A DNA stretch of 6,868 nt, taken from NCBI GenBank assembly GCA_003444795.1, contig DLWR01000103.1:1-6868 (forward strand). The letters run 5' to 3'. The position numbers and the translations under genes are program-made. This DNA is from Cryomorphaceae bacterium. GTDB taxonomy: Bacteria > Bacteroidota > Bacteroidia > Flavobacteriales > Schleiferiaceae. Below, one piece after another: positions 1 through 6,790 of the stretch (the stretch's first letter is position 1; each line of letters begins with the position of its first letter). Under the pieces are notes generated by a model. It was not told where the DNA came from and did not search any database. It was given only the letters and a program-made list of their open reading frames with translations.

Positions 1-968
1 CGGTTGAGCTTTTGCAAGCGGGCTATGAGGTCGTGATTGCGGATAATTTGAGCAATACCCGTGCGGAAGTCTTGGATGGCATTGAGGCCATCACGGGCCA
101 GCGCCCCGTCTGGCTGAAGGTAGACCTTTCGGATCCCACAGCCTGCGAGGCAGCTATCGGTGACTTGAAGCTAGATGGCATTATCCATTTTGCCGCCTAC
201 AAGGCCGTGGGCGAATCGGTGGCAGAGCCCCTGAAGTACTACCAAAACAATCTCTTTAGCTTGGTCAATTTGCTAGGCTACGTAGCTAAGCATCCCAGCT
301 GCGGCTTCATTTTCAGTTCTTCATGCACGGTATACGGCCAGGCGGATGAGCTGCCCATTACGGAAAACGCTCCGGTTAAGGCGGCGGAATCCCCCTACGG
401 AAATACGAAACAAATAGGGGAGGAAATCCTACAGGAAACGGCAGTGGCAGCAGGATTAAAGACCATAGCCCTGCGCTATTTCAACCCTATTGGCGCTCAT
501 CCATCTGCGCAGATTGGAGAGCTTCCCTTGGGCGTGCCCCAAAATTTGGTGCCCTTCATCACCCAGAGCGCTGCGGGATTGCGCGGGCCTTTGAGTGTTT
601 ATGGCAACGATTACCCCACCTCGGACGGCACGGCCATTCGGGACTATATCCATGTGGTGGATTTGGCCCAAGCGCATATGGTGGCGGTAGAGCGTCTCAT
701 GGAAAACAAGCAGGAAGCCCCCATGGAGGTGTTTAATCTCGGAACAGGCAAGGGATCCACTGTCTTAGAAGTGATTGAAGCCTTTGAGCGCTCCACGGGC
801 GAAGCCCTTACATACGCCATGGCGCCTCGCCGAGCGGGCGATGTCATTGCGGCCTATGCCGATACTACCAAGGCCAGTGAGGTGTTGGGCTGGACGGCGA
901 AGAAATCCCTGGATGAATCCATGCGCGACGCCTGGGCTTGGCAATGCGCCTTGAAAACCCAAGGCTGA
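1..968 (+). CDS. galE: UDP-glucose/UDP-N-acetylglucosamine 4-epimerase, 5'-truncated by the window edge
   Basis: NAD-dependent extended short-chain dehydrogenase/reductase that interconverts UDP-glucose and UDP-galactose in the cytoplasm, feeding surface glycans. The reading frame is open to the left edge: codons 3-11 read V-E-L and continue into L-L-Q-A-G-Y. Aligned from memory with E. coli GalE, about 17 residues are missing, including the GxxGxxG dinucleotide-binding loop. A TTG at 12 opens the longest ORF inside the window but is not the true start. Counting that TTG as residue 1, the catalytic Ser is S104 (SSSCTVYG) and the YxxxK pair is Y129/K133 (SPYGNTK). The NP-GAHPS loop, the GNDYPT-DGT segment followed by RDYIHV, and APRRAGD all follow in the expected order. 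The position matching E. coli Tyr299 is alanine (codon 852-854), which suggests tolerance of N-acetylated substrates. It is followed after 16 bases by the secreted-protein gene on the same strand. The family call is secure; exact substrate is inferred. Confidence 0.95.
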   Translation, partial: VELLQAGYEVVIADNLSNTRAEVLDGIEAITGQRPVWLKVDLSDPTACEAAIGDLKLDGIIHFAAYKAVGESVAEPLKYYQNNLFSLVNLLGYVAKHPSCGFIFSSSCTVYGQADELPITENAPVKAAESPYGNTKQIGEEILQETAVAAGLKTIALRYFNPIGAHPSAQIGELPLGVPQNLVPFITQSAAGLRGPLSVYGNDYPTSDGTAIRDYIHVVDLAQAHMVAVERLMENKQEAPMEVFNLGTGKGSTVLEVIEAFERSTGEALTYAMAPRRAGDVIAAYADTTKASEVLGWTAKKSLDESMRDAWAWQCALKTQG

Positions 969-984
969 TGTACCTTAGAGGGGT

Positions 985-3102
985 ATGAAGCGCATTTTTG
1001 CACTCTTTCTTGGACTAGTAGCGCTGGGTCTTTCGGGACAGCCCCTATCCTTTGCTATACCCAAGTCAAAGACCTTTGTCATGGCGGCGGGCGAGCCCAC
1101 GTTTGACCTTCAAATCCAGAACCTAGAAGCCCCTGACGCCTTTTCCAAGCAAGAAGCCTTGCGCCAAATCAAGGCGGCAGCAGATGCACAATTTGGCGTG
1201 GGGGACTATTCCGCTTCTCAAGCTGGTACCCGTCGCCTGAAAACCACCGCCGAAGATCCAATGTTGTTGGATGCTTTTGGCATGAAGCTGGTGTGTCCCA
1301 TCAACGGGGTCCAGTACGCTTTGGCGGGAGGTTCGCCCAATGACAATACTGTGGCCTTTTCCAAGGACAGTATTTTGCTTGCCGCGGTCAATACCCGCAT
1401 CTGGGCCTGGGACCTCAAGACGGACACCTTCCACTTCCCGCAGCAGTTCCTGTCCCTGGTGCAAGCCGCGGGTATTCAAACCTCTGCCTACGCCAGTGAT
1501 CCTCGATTGCTCTATGACCCGGCTGAAGACCGCTGGGTGCTCCTCTTCTTTGTGGGCAACACCCCGGCCACGAGTCAAATCGTCGTCTGCTTCAGCCAGT
1601 CCGCTGACCCAGCAGCCGGTTGGAATATGTACACCTTGCCGGGCAACCCGCTCAACAACAACCGCTGGAGCGACTTCCCGAGCATGGCCTTCACGGAGGA
1701 CAAGTTGGTCATGTCCATCAACTTGATCATACCAGGCGTTAGCTGGCAGGTGGGTTTTGACGGAACGGTCATTTGGGAAATGGACAAAGCGGCGGGCTAC
1801 ATTGGTTCGACCACCCTTCCGTCGGAGCTTCACCATGGCATCCAATACAGTGGGAAGTGGATTCGCAACTTGGTCGCAGTGAATGGCTGGAATGGCTACG
1901 TGAGCACCCCGATGTGGGCGTCCAACCGCAATTTTTCTGCCCAAAACGATACGATGTTCTTCTTGCGCCGAACGGACTCAGCCGTAGGAGGCACCCATTC
2001 CTACGAGATCTTCAACGTTCCCACCACCATACCCTATGGCGTTCCTCCGGATGCCCGTCAGCCCTTTGCGGATCCCTCCAACACGAATTACCACCTCTCC
2101 ACCAACGACGGCCGTTGGCTGGGTGCGCTCGAACTCAGCAATGGCTCGGTACATGTAGTGAGTACCACCCGAGATTTTGCCACCAACCGTTGTGCTATCT
2201 ACCATGGCGTACTGCCCAACCCCTGGGTGCCGGACAGTCTTTACGGTCACATCATAGCGCACCCTACGCGTGACCTCGGCTACCCCAATATTGTAGCCAT
2301 CGGGAATGAGGCCTGTGACCAAGAAGTCCTCATTGGCTTTAACCATACGTCGACCACGGAGAAGGCGGGAGTAAGTGCCATTTACCGCGGAAACGATGGA
2401 AGTTTCTCTGACATCGTGACCATCAAAGAAGGGGAGGGCATTGTCAATAAACTGAGTGGCCCCGATCGCTGGGGGGACTACTTTGGCCTGCAAACCGTCT
2501 ACCACGATCCTCAAAAAGTCTGGGCGGCAGGTTTCTATGCATTGCAGAATGGGGGGAATTCGACCTGGTTTGGCTTGCTCCAAAGCCCAGATTCTTCCGC
2601 TTTGAAGGTCTCCTTTGCCGCTGAGGGCGTGGGCTGTGACCAGTCCATTTCGGCAAATGTACTAGGTGGGGTGCCGCCCTATTCATTCACATGGAACGAC
2701 GAACCCGGCGGTCCTGTGTTAGACGGCATCTGCTCTGGAGATACGGTGGAATTCTATATTTATGATGCCCGCGGCTGCGTGGACTACGAGCGCATCTACG
2801 TGCCTTACTTGGATGTGGAGGCGCCGGTTATTTTCCCGAATCCCACTCCTGGCGAGGCCTTGATGGCCTTTGATGCTCCGACTTCGGGCAGTGTGGAGGA
2901 GCGGGTCATGGACGCATCGGGCCGAATGCTCTACCAGCAAGAACGCCAAGTCAAAGAGGGCCGCAACGAAGTTCAACTCTGGATGGGACATCTTCCCCAA
3001 GGCCAGTACGTGGTGCACGTCCTCTTTGGCTCCCATCGAGCGGACCAGTCCGAACCCATGGAGCTGGTGGCACAGAAAGTAATCGTCCTGCCTGGAAATT
3101 AA
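985..3102 (+). CDS. secreted T9SS cargo protein with putative beta-propeller ectodomain, SprB-like module and type A sorting domain
   Basis: 705 residues; no characterised homologue recognised. The N-terminus (MKR, then a hydrophobic run to about residue 17, then GQPLSFA) is a Sec signal peptide, with cleavage plausible before Q19 or after A24. The large middle part (about 85-540) is rich in beta-type and aromatic residues, with signatures S-D-P-R-L-L-Y-D-P (171-179) followed by RW, DPAAGW (to W213), W-S-D-F-P-S (228-233) and RWGDYFG (495-501) followed by VWAAGFY. These recall secreted BNR/propeller-like proteins; the fold is inferred. Residues about 542-607 resemble an SprB repeat ([10 protein letters not shown], then D-A-R-G-C; cysteines 551, 583, 598). 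Residues about 613-705 are a type A T9SS sorting domain: FPNPTPGE at 617-624, D-A-S-G-R, L-P-Q-G-Y and a final QKVIVLPGN. The protein should cross the inner membrane by Sec and the outer membrane by T9SS, then be anchored or released after removal of this tail. It lies 4 bases before rfbB. G-A-G-G-G-G just before the ATG is too close for a standard Shine-Dalgarno. Function unknown. Confidence 0.93.
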   Translation: MKRIFALFLGLVALGLSGQPLSFAIPKSKTFVMAAGEPTFDLQIQNLEAPDAFSKQEALRQIKAAADAQFGVGDYSASQAGTRRLKTTAEDPMLLDAFGMKLVCPINGVQYALAGGSPNDNTVAFSKDSILLAAVNTRIWAWDLKTDTFHFPQQFLSLVQAAGIQTSAYASDPRLLYDPAEDRWVLLFFVGNTPATSQIVVCFSQSADPAAGWNMYTLPGNPLNNNRWSDFPSMAFTEDKLVMSINLIIPGVSWQVGFDGTVIWEMDKAAGYIGSTTLPSELHHGIQYSGKWIRNLVAVNGWNGYVSTPMWASNRNFSAQNDTMFFLRRTDSAVGGTHSYEIFNVPTTIPYGVPPDARQPFADPSNTNYHLSTNDGRWLGALELSNGSVHVVSTTRDFATNRCAIYHGVLPNPWVPDSLYGHIIAHPTRDLGYPNIVAIGNEACDQEVLIGFNHTSTTEKAGVSAIYRGNDGSFSDIVTIKEGEGIVNKLSGPDRWGDYFGLQTVYHDPQKVWAAGFYALQNGGNSTWFGLLQSPDSSALKVSFAAEGVGCDQSISANVLGGVPPYSFTWNDEPGGPVLDGICSGDTVEFYIYDARGCVDYERIYVPYLDVEAPVIFPNPTPGEALMAFDAPTSGSVEERVMDASGRMLYQQERQVKEGRNEVQLWMGHLPQGQYVVHVLFGSHRADQSEPMELVAQKVIVLPGN

Positions 3103-3106
3103 TCGC

Positions 3107-4159
3107 ATGAAAACCATCCTCATCACCGGCGGTGCCGGATTTATTGGATCACACGTCGTGCGCCGATTCGTGCGGAACCATCCCCAAACGCGCATTGTGA
3201 ATTTGGACGCCCTGACGTATGCGGGCAATTTGGAGAACTTGAAGGATATTCAAGATGCGCCGAATTACCACTTTGCAAAGGTGGACATTCGGGATGCCGC
3301 CGCGGTAGAAGCCTGCTTTGCCACCTACCAGCCCGATGCCATCATTCACTTGGCTGCGGAAAGCCATGTGGATCGTTCCATCAGTGACCCCATGGCCTTT
3401 GTCGAAACCAATGTCAATGGCACCGTCAACCTTTTGAATGCCGCCAAAGCCATGTGGGCAGGCCACATGGAAGGCAAGCGTTTTTATCACATCAGCACGG
3501 ACGAAGTGTTTGGCGCATTGGGAGCGGAAGGATTTTTTACCGAGGAGACGCCTTACAGCCCAAACAGTCCGTATTCGGCATCTAAAGCATCAAGCGACCA
3601 CTTTGTGCGTGCCTACCATGAGACCTATGGCTTGCCGGTGGTGATATCCAACTGTTCCAACAACTACGGACCCAATCACTTTCCCGAGAAGCTTATCCCA
3701 TTGATGATTCACAACATCTTGCAAGGCAAGCCTTTGCCTGTCTATGGGGATGGAAAATACACGCGGGATTGGCTCTATGTGGAAGACCATGCCTCGGCGA
3801 TTGAAACGGTGTACTTGAAGGGCCAAAATGGCGAAACCTACTGCATTGGCGGTTGGAACGAGTGGCAGAACATTGATTTGGTCCGCTTGCTCTGTGATTT
3901 GATGGATGCGCGTTTGGGCAAAGAAGTGGGGTCAAGCCAAAGCCTGATCACTTTTGTGAAGGACCGCCCTGGACACGACTTGCGCTACGCCATTGATGCC
4001 ACCAAAATCCACCGCGAACTGGGCTGGAAACCGGCAGAAACGTTTGAAACCGGATTGGCGAAAACCATCGAATGGTACCTTGCCAATGAGGACTGGTTGA
4101 CCTCCGTCACCAGTGGCTCCTACCAAGACTATTACGCGCAACAATATGCCTCCTCATAA
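3107..4159 (+). CDS. rfbB: dTDP-glucose 4,6-dehydratase
   Basis: Converts dTDP-glucose to dTDP-4-keto-6-deoxyglucose, the branch point to dTDP-rhamnose and other 6-deoxysugars of O-antigen or surface polysaccharide; cytoplasmic, with tightly bound NAD. At 350 residues it is of normal length. The Rossmann loop GGAGFIGS is at residues 8-15, LDALTYAGN at 33-41, [11 protein letters not shown] at 81-91, the catalytic T131-D132-E133 in S-T-D-E-V-F-G, and Y156xxxK160 in SPYSASK. The signatures [14 protein letters not shown] (184-198), YGDG followed by RDWLYVEDH (213-228) and [13 protein letters not shown] (285-297) are those of RmlB rather than of UDP-GlcNAc dehydratases or GDP-mannose dehydratase. 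The ATG at 3107 follows the stop of the secreted-protein gene by 4 bases and places the GxxGxxG loop where expected. The 3' end overlaps kdsB by 14 bases, implying translational coupling. No rmlA, rmlC or rmlD partner is visible in the window, so the final sugar cannot be told. Confidence 0.97.
   Translation: MKTILITGGAGFIGSHVVRRFVRNHPQTRIVNLDALTYAGNLENLKDIQDAPNYHFAKVDIRDAAAVEACFATYQPDAIIHLAAESHVDRSISDPMAFVETNVNGTVNLLNAAKAMWAGHMEGKRFYHISTDEVFGALGAEGFFTEETPYSPNSPYSASKASSDHFVRAYHETYGLPVVISNCSNNYGPNHFPEKLIPLMIHNILQGKPLPVYGDGKYTRDWLYVEDHASAIETVYLKGQNGETYCIGGWNEWQNIDLVRLLCDLMDARLGKEVGSSQSLITFVKDRPGHDLRYAIDATKIHRELGWKPAETFETGLAKTIEWYLANEDWLTSVTSGSYQDYYAQQYASS
4146..4159 (+). other. 14-base rfbB/kdsB gene overlap
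   Basis: The kdsB ATG at 4146-4148 lies inside the last codons of rfbB, whose TAA is at 4157-4159, in a different reading frame. No clear Shine-Dalgarno precedes the kdsB ATG. An overlap of this size suggests translation of kdsB by reinitiation or coupling to rfbB, tying the two sugar-activation steps to one transcript. Coupling is inferred; the overlap itself is seen. Confidence 0.8.
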
Positions 4160-4868
4160 GGCCTGGGCGATTATTCCTGCCCGAATGGGCTCCACACGGC
4201 TTCCCGGTAAACCCTTAGCGGACATCGCTGGTAAGCCTATGATTCAGCACGTTTGGGAACGCGTCTCTGAAGTGCTGCCCACCTTTGTAGCGACGGACGA
4301 TGAGCGCATTGCCCAAGTCATCGAACAGGCTGGGGGTATGGCCATTTTAACTTCTGAAAATTGCCAAAACGGCACGCAGCGCGTCACAGAAGCCCTACAT
4401 ATCCTGGCGGAACAAGGCCAAAACCTCCCAGGTATCGTCCTGAATATCCAGGGAGATGAGCCCCTGGTTTCCCCCCATGATATTGTTAGCCTCCTGAATT
4501 TGATGCTTCGCGAGGAGGGTCAAATCGGCACCCTAGTAACATCCGCAAAGCCTGGCGATGCCGAATCAGGCACCAATGCCTTCGCGGATAAGACCCCCGA
4601 TGGTCGTTGCCATAGTTTTTCGCGCAACCCAGCTTGCTGTGCTATCCAAGCATGGCGCCATGTGGGAATGTATGGGTTCAAAACCCATTTGCTCCCAGAA
4701 CTTGTCGCCCTGCCATCTACGGAAAATGAAATTCGCGAGCGCCTCGAACAAGTGCGCTGGTTAGATCATGGCTACGCCATCTATGCGGCAGAAGTAAAAG
4801 CTGCGGGAATAGGCGTGGATAGCCCAGAAGACTTGGAAAAAGTTCGGGGGATGATGGCGGAAAGCTAG
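4146..4868 (+). CDS. kdsB: 3-deoxy-manno-octulosonate cytidylyltransferase (CMP-Kdo synthetase), divergent central segment
   Basis: Activates Kdo with CTP to CMP-Kdo, which is needed for the inner core of lipopolysaccharide; cytoplasmic and normally essential in Gram-negative bacteria. From the ATG at 4146 the product has 240 residues, slightly below the usual length of about 245-255. The nucleotide-binding start [14 protein letters not shown] is at 11-24, A-T-D-D at 49-52, NGTQR at 75-79 (usually SGT-R), NIQGDEPL at 100-107 with metal-ligand D104, RHVGMYGF at 171-178, LEQVRW at 200-205 and [11 protein letters not shown] at 223-233 with the second metal-ligand D225. The stretch 141-170 is unusual: the family's N-x-V-K-V-V region and F-S-R-x-P-I-P are replaced by [20 protein letters not shown], and the following loop is several residues short. 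The frame is continuous, so this is not an obvious frameshift. The in-frame codon at 4113 lies inside rfbB and would add 11 residues ahead of the conserved start, so 4146 is preferred. Confidence 0.93.
   Translation: MPPHKAWAIIPARMGSTRLPGKPLADIAGKPMIQHVWERVSEVLPTFVATDDERIAQVIEQAGGMAILTSENCQNGTQRVTEALHILAEQGQNLPGIVLNIQGDEPLVSPHDIVSLLNLMLREEGQIGTLVTSAKPGDAESGTNAFADKTPDGRCHSFSRNPACCAIQAWRHVGMYGFKTHLLPELVALPSTENEIRERLEQVRWLDHGYAIYAAEVKAAGIGVDSPEDLEKVRGMMAES
4865..4868. other. shared CTAG stop-codon palindrome between convergent genes
   Basis: The tetranucleotide CTAG supplies both stops: TAG at 4866-4868 on the plus strand ends kdsB, and TAG read from 4867 to 4865 on the minus strand ends the O-methyltransferase. 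It sits in the hexamer palindrome GCTAGC (4864-4869). There is no intergenic base between the two operons, so any terminator for either must lie within the opposite gene. Confidence 0.95.
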
Positions 4869-5509
4869 CCAACCAGCTTCCTTGCTACCATCAATCCATC
4901 GCGGAACGGTAACAGCTGGTGTTCCACTCGAGGATCGGCGGCAATTTTTGCGTTGTAGGCGCGTAATCCCACCGTTTCGTGGTCTTGGTGTTCGGGTTCG
5001 GCCACCTTGCCACTCCAAAGCACATTGTCCGCGATAATCAAACCTCCAGGGCGCACGGCATCAACCACCAAGTCAAAGTAGGCGCAATAGTTCTCCTTAT
5101 CGGCATCGATAAATACCAGGTCCCAGGGGCCCTCCAGCGTTGGGACGATTTCTAAAGCATTTCCAATGTGCAGGCGGATGACATCGGCATACCCAGCTTT
5201 TGCCATGAAGCGCTCGATGCGTGGACGGAGTTCGGCGTTAATGTCGATGGTATGGATAACCCCACCTTCTGCAAGGCCTTCTGCCATGCAAAGGGCGGAA
5301 TAGCCGGTATACGTGCCAATTTCCAGGATGCGGGTAGGGCGCATCAAATGCGAAAGCAGACTCAGAAAACGTCCTTGCTGATGTCCGCTCAGCATGCGAG
5401 GCATAAGGACCTCCTGCCACGTTTCACGCTCGAGGGCTGCAAGGGTCTCGCTGTGGGGAGCCGTGAACTCACCAGCATAGGCATCAATGTAGGGTGGGAG
5501 GAATTCCAT
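4865..5509 (-). CDS. cation-dependent class I SAM O-methyltransferase (caffeoyl-CoA/catechol type)
   Basis: 214 residues, the usual size for bacterial members of this O-methyltransferase family (methyltransferase_3 type). It should transfer a methyl group from S-adenosylmethionine to a hydroxyl, typically a catechol-like substrate, in a metal-dependent way. The Bacteroidota-typical entry MPRMLSGHQQGRFLSLL occupies 36-52. SAM motif I is LEIGTYTGYSAL at 62-73, and the acidic end of strand 2 is H-T-I-D at 86-89. The metal ligands fit D135 (VFIDADKENY, 132-141), D161 and N162 (ADNVLWSG, 160-167), with the same 26-residue spacing as in plant caffeoyl-CoA O-methyltransferases. The end reads LPFRDGLMVARK (200-211). 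There is no signal peptide, so it is cytoplasmic. The ATG at 5509 is 10 bases after the M16 peptidase stop, with an A/T-rich leader and no Shine-Dalgarno, as is common in Bacteroidota. The natural substrate cannot be told from sequence. Confidence 0.93.
   Translation of the reverse strand: MEFLPPYIDAYAGEFTAPHSETLAALERETWQEVLMPRMLSGHQQGRFLSLLSHLMRPTRILEIGTYTGYSALCMAEGLAEGGVIHTIDINAELRPRIERFMAKAGYADVIRLHIGNALEIVPTLEGPWDLVFIDADKENYCAYFDLVVDAVRPGGLIIADNVLWSGKVAEPEHQDHETVGLRAYNAKIAADPRVEHQLLPFRDGLMVARKLVG
4872..4920. repeat. 7-base inverted repeat just past the convergent stops; weak terminator candidate
   Basis: ACCAGCT at 4872-4878 is repeated as its reverse complement AGCTGGT at 4914-4920, with 35 bases between; an inner TACC/GGTA pair (4886-4889, 4908-4911) could extend the stem after an internal loop. 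It lies within the last codons of the minus-strand methyltransferase, just downstream of kdsB. There is no T-tract after it on either strand, so a terminator role is only a possibility, and a repeat this short can arise by chance in coding DNA. Confidence 0.2.
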
Positions 5510-5519
5510 ACTAGAAAAA

Positions 5520-6776
5520 TTATTCGGTTAACGTTGGTACAAAGCGGAGTTCGCTGATACAGCTGGGATCGAAGATTCGGTTAGCCACCTCCTGAAGCTG
5601 CGCGGGAGTAACCGTGTCCACTTTGGTGGCCATTTCGGCAAAGGTATCCACGCGGTTAAAGGTCATAAGAGACTTGCCTAAGGCGGTCATTAGGGAGCTA
5701 TTACTTTCTTGGGCGAGGGCCATTTGGCCCATGAGCTGCGTTTTTGCCTTGTTGAATTGCAAGGTGCCCAAAGACTTTTCACGAAGCTGTTTGAGTTCAC
5801 GCATAATCAACTGGTAGCAACGGTCCATGGTTTCACCATCCGTGCCCGCATAGACGCCCCAAAGGCCCGTATCGCTGTAGGGATTGAAGAAGCTCTCGAT
5901 GTGGTAGGCAATGCCATAGCGTTCGCGAATGTTGAGGTTCAAACGCGAATTCATGGCCGGGCCACCGAGCAAGTTGTTCAAGAGCACCATGGCGGTTAAG
6001 TTATCGTGGTGCACGTGCAAGCCTTCTCCTCCAAGCACAAGATGCGACTGGTGGATGTCCTTGGGGCGGTGTTCCTTTGACACCCGAACGGTTGGTGCGG
6101 CCAAGCGATCCGCCACAGGCCCCTCCACGGTCCAGGCCGCGGCATACTTCAAGGCCATGCGCTCAAACTGCTTGGCGCTGATTCCGCCCACGGAGGAGAG
6201 GACAGCGCGTTCGGGGCGGTAATGGGTTCGGACAAAGTTGACTACCTGCTCACGGGTAAATGTGGGCACGGATTCTTCCGTTCCCAGAATATTCCGACCT
6301 AGCGGGTGGTCGCCGTAGACCAGCGCGTCGAACTCGTCAAAAATCAGCTCCGATGGACTGTCCCGGTAGGAATCAATTTCGTCCAGGATGACGTCCTTTT
6401 CCTTGGGGATTTCCTTTTCGGGGAAGCGCGCGTTTTGGATGATGTCAAACAGGAGCTCCATGGCACGGCCATAGTGGGGTACCAAAAAGCTGGCATAGAG
6501 GGTCGTGTCCTCCTTGCCGGTGTAGGCGTTGAGTTCACCACCGACGTCTTCAATGCGAGAAAGGATGTGGTAGGCTTTTCGGCGAGTGGTTCCTTTGAAA
6601 AGCAGGTGCTCAATGAAATGCGCCAAGCCTTCTTCGTCTGGACCCTCATCACGGGAACCTACGGGCAATAAAATCCCAATATGTCCGGTAGGCGAGGCCA
6701 CCTGCTGGTGAATCCACCGCAGCCCATTGGGCAATGTCCCGACCACAAAGTCCGGACGCTTGAGGGAATCGACCAC
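5520..6776 (-). CDS. M16 family zinc metallopeptidase (pitrilysin / processing-peptidase type)
   Basis: 418 residues, the normal size of a single-unit bacterial M16B peptidase with an N-terminal catalytic half and a C-terminal M16_C half. The inverted zinc motif HxxEH is H53-F-I-E56-H57, with E56 as the catalytic base, and the third ligand E133 (in LDEIDSYRDSPSE) follows H57 by 76 residues as in the family. The C-terminal half carries LGGPAMNSRLN (269-279) and R284 with GIAY (288-291), matching the R...G-x-A-Y substrate-binding motif. No signal peptide or lipobox is visible, so it is probably cytoplasmic, degrading peptides or processing small proteins; some relatives act in the periplasm. 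The start is GTG at 6776: an in-frame TAG at 6783-6785 excludes anything longer, and no ATG occurs before the conserved LPNGLR (15-20). It begins 14 bases after the upstream S9 peptidase stop and ends 10 bases before the methyltransferase ATG, so the three are probably cotranscribed. Confidence 0.95.
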   Translation of the reverse strand: MVDSLKRPDFVVGTLPNGLRWIHQQVASPTGHIGILLPVGSRDEGPDEEGLAHFIEHLLFKGTTRRKAYHILSRIEDVGGELNAYTGKEDTTLYASFLVPHYGRAMELLFDIIQNARFPEKEIPKEKDVILDEIDSYRDSPSELIFDEFDALVYGDHPLGRNILGTEESVPTFTREQVVNFVRTHYRPERAVLSSVGGISAKQFERMALKYAAAWTVEGPVADRLAAPTVRVSKEHRPKDIHQSHLVLGGEGLHVHHDNLTAMVLLNNLLGGPAMNSRLNLNIRERYGIAYHIESFFNPYSDTGLWGVYAGTDGETMDRCYQLIMRELKQLREKSLGTLQFNKAKTQLMGQMALAQESNSSLMTALGKSLMTFNRVDTFAEMATKVDTVTPAQLQEVANRIFDPSCISELRFVPTLTE

Positions 6777-6790
6777 GCGGTACTAGACGC

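Noticed and set aside
969..984. Promoter or independent regulatory region for the secreted-protein gene
   Set aside because: Only 16 bases separate it from galE and no promoter-like elements are visible; readthrough from galE is simpler, although a promoter inside galE cannot be excluded.
1123..1944. Long antisense open frame of 273 codons opposite the secreted-protein gene
   Set aside because: No recognisable motif or domain; its composition is what a G/C-rich third position on the plus strand produces in the reverse frame. The plus-strand gene has clear signal-peptide and sorting-domain evidence.
1978..2583. Second antisense open frame of 201 codons inside the same gene
   Set aside because: Lies opposite a well-supported coding region, shows no family signatures, and has low-complexity V/G/T-rich stretches typical of shadow frames.
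4113..4145. Upstream in-frame start for kdsB adding 11 residues
   Set aside because: Known KdsB proteins begin only a few residues before the IPAR motif. The added residues ([11 protein letters not shown]) are non-conserved and fall inside rfbB coding sequence, so the ATG at 4146 is preferred.
4558..4764. Frameshift within kdsB, suggested by the odd residues 141-170 and an open +1 frame
   Set aside because: The alternative frames do not restore the missing N-x-V-K-V-V or P-I-P patterns, and conserved motifs continue in the original frame on both sides ([14 protein letters not shown]). Treated as natural divergence.
4872..4920. Intrinsic terminator for one or both operons
   Set aside because: A 7-base stem with a 35-base loop and no T-run on either strand is too weak to call; kept only as a low-confidence repeat.
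5709..5999. Plus-strand open frame of 96 codons opposite the M16 gene
   Set aside because: Opposite a gene with an intact HxxEH...E motif; no start signal or recognisable product.
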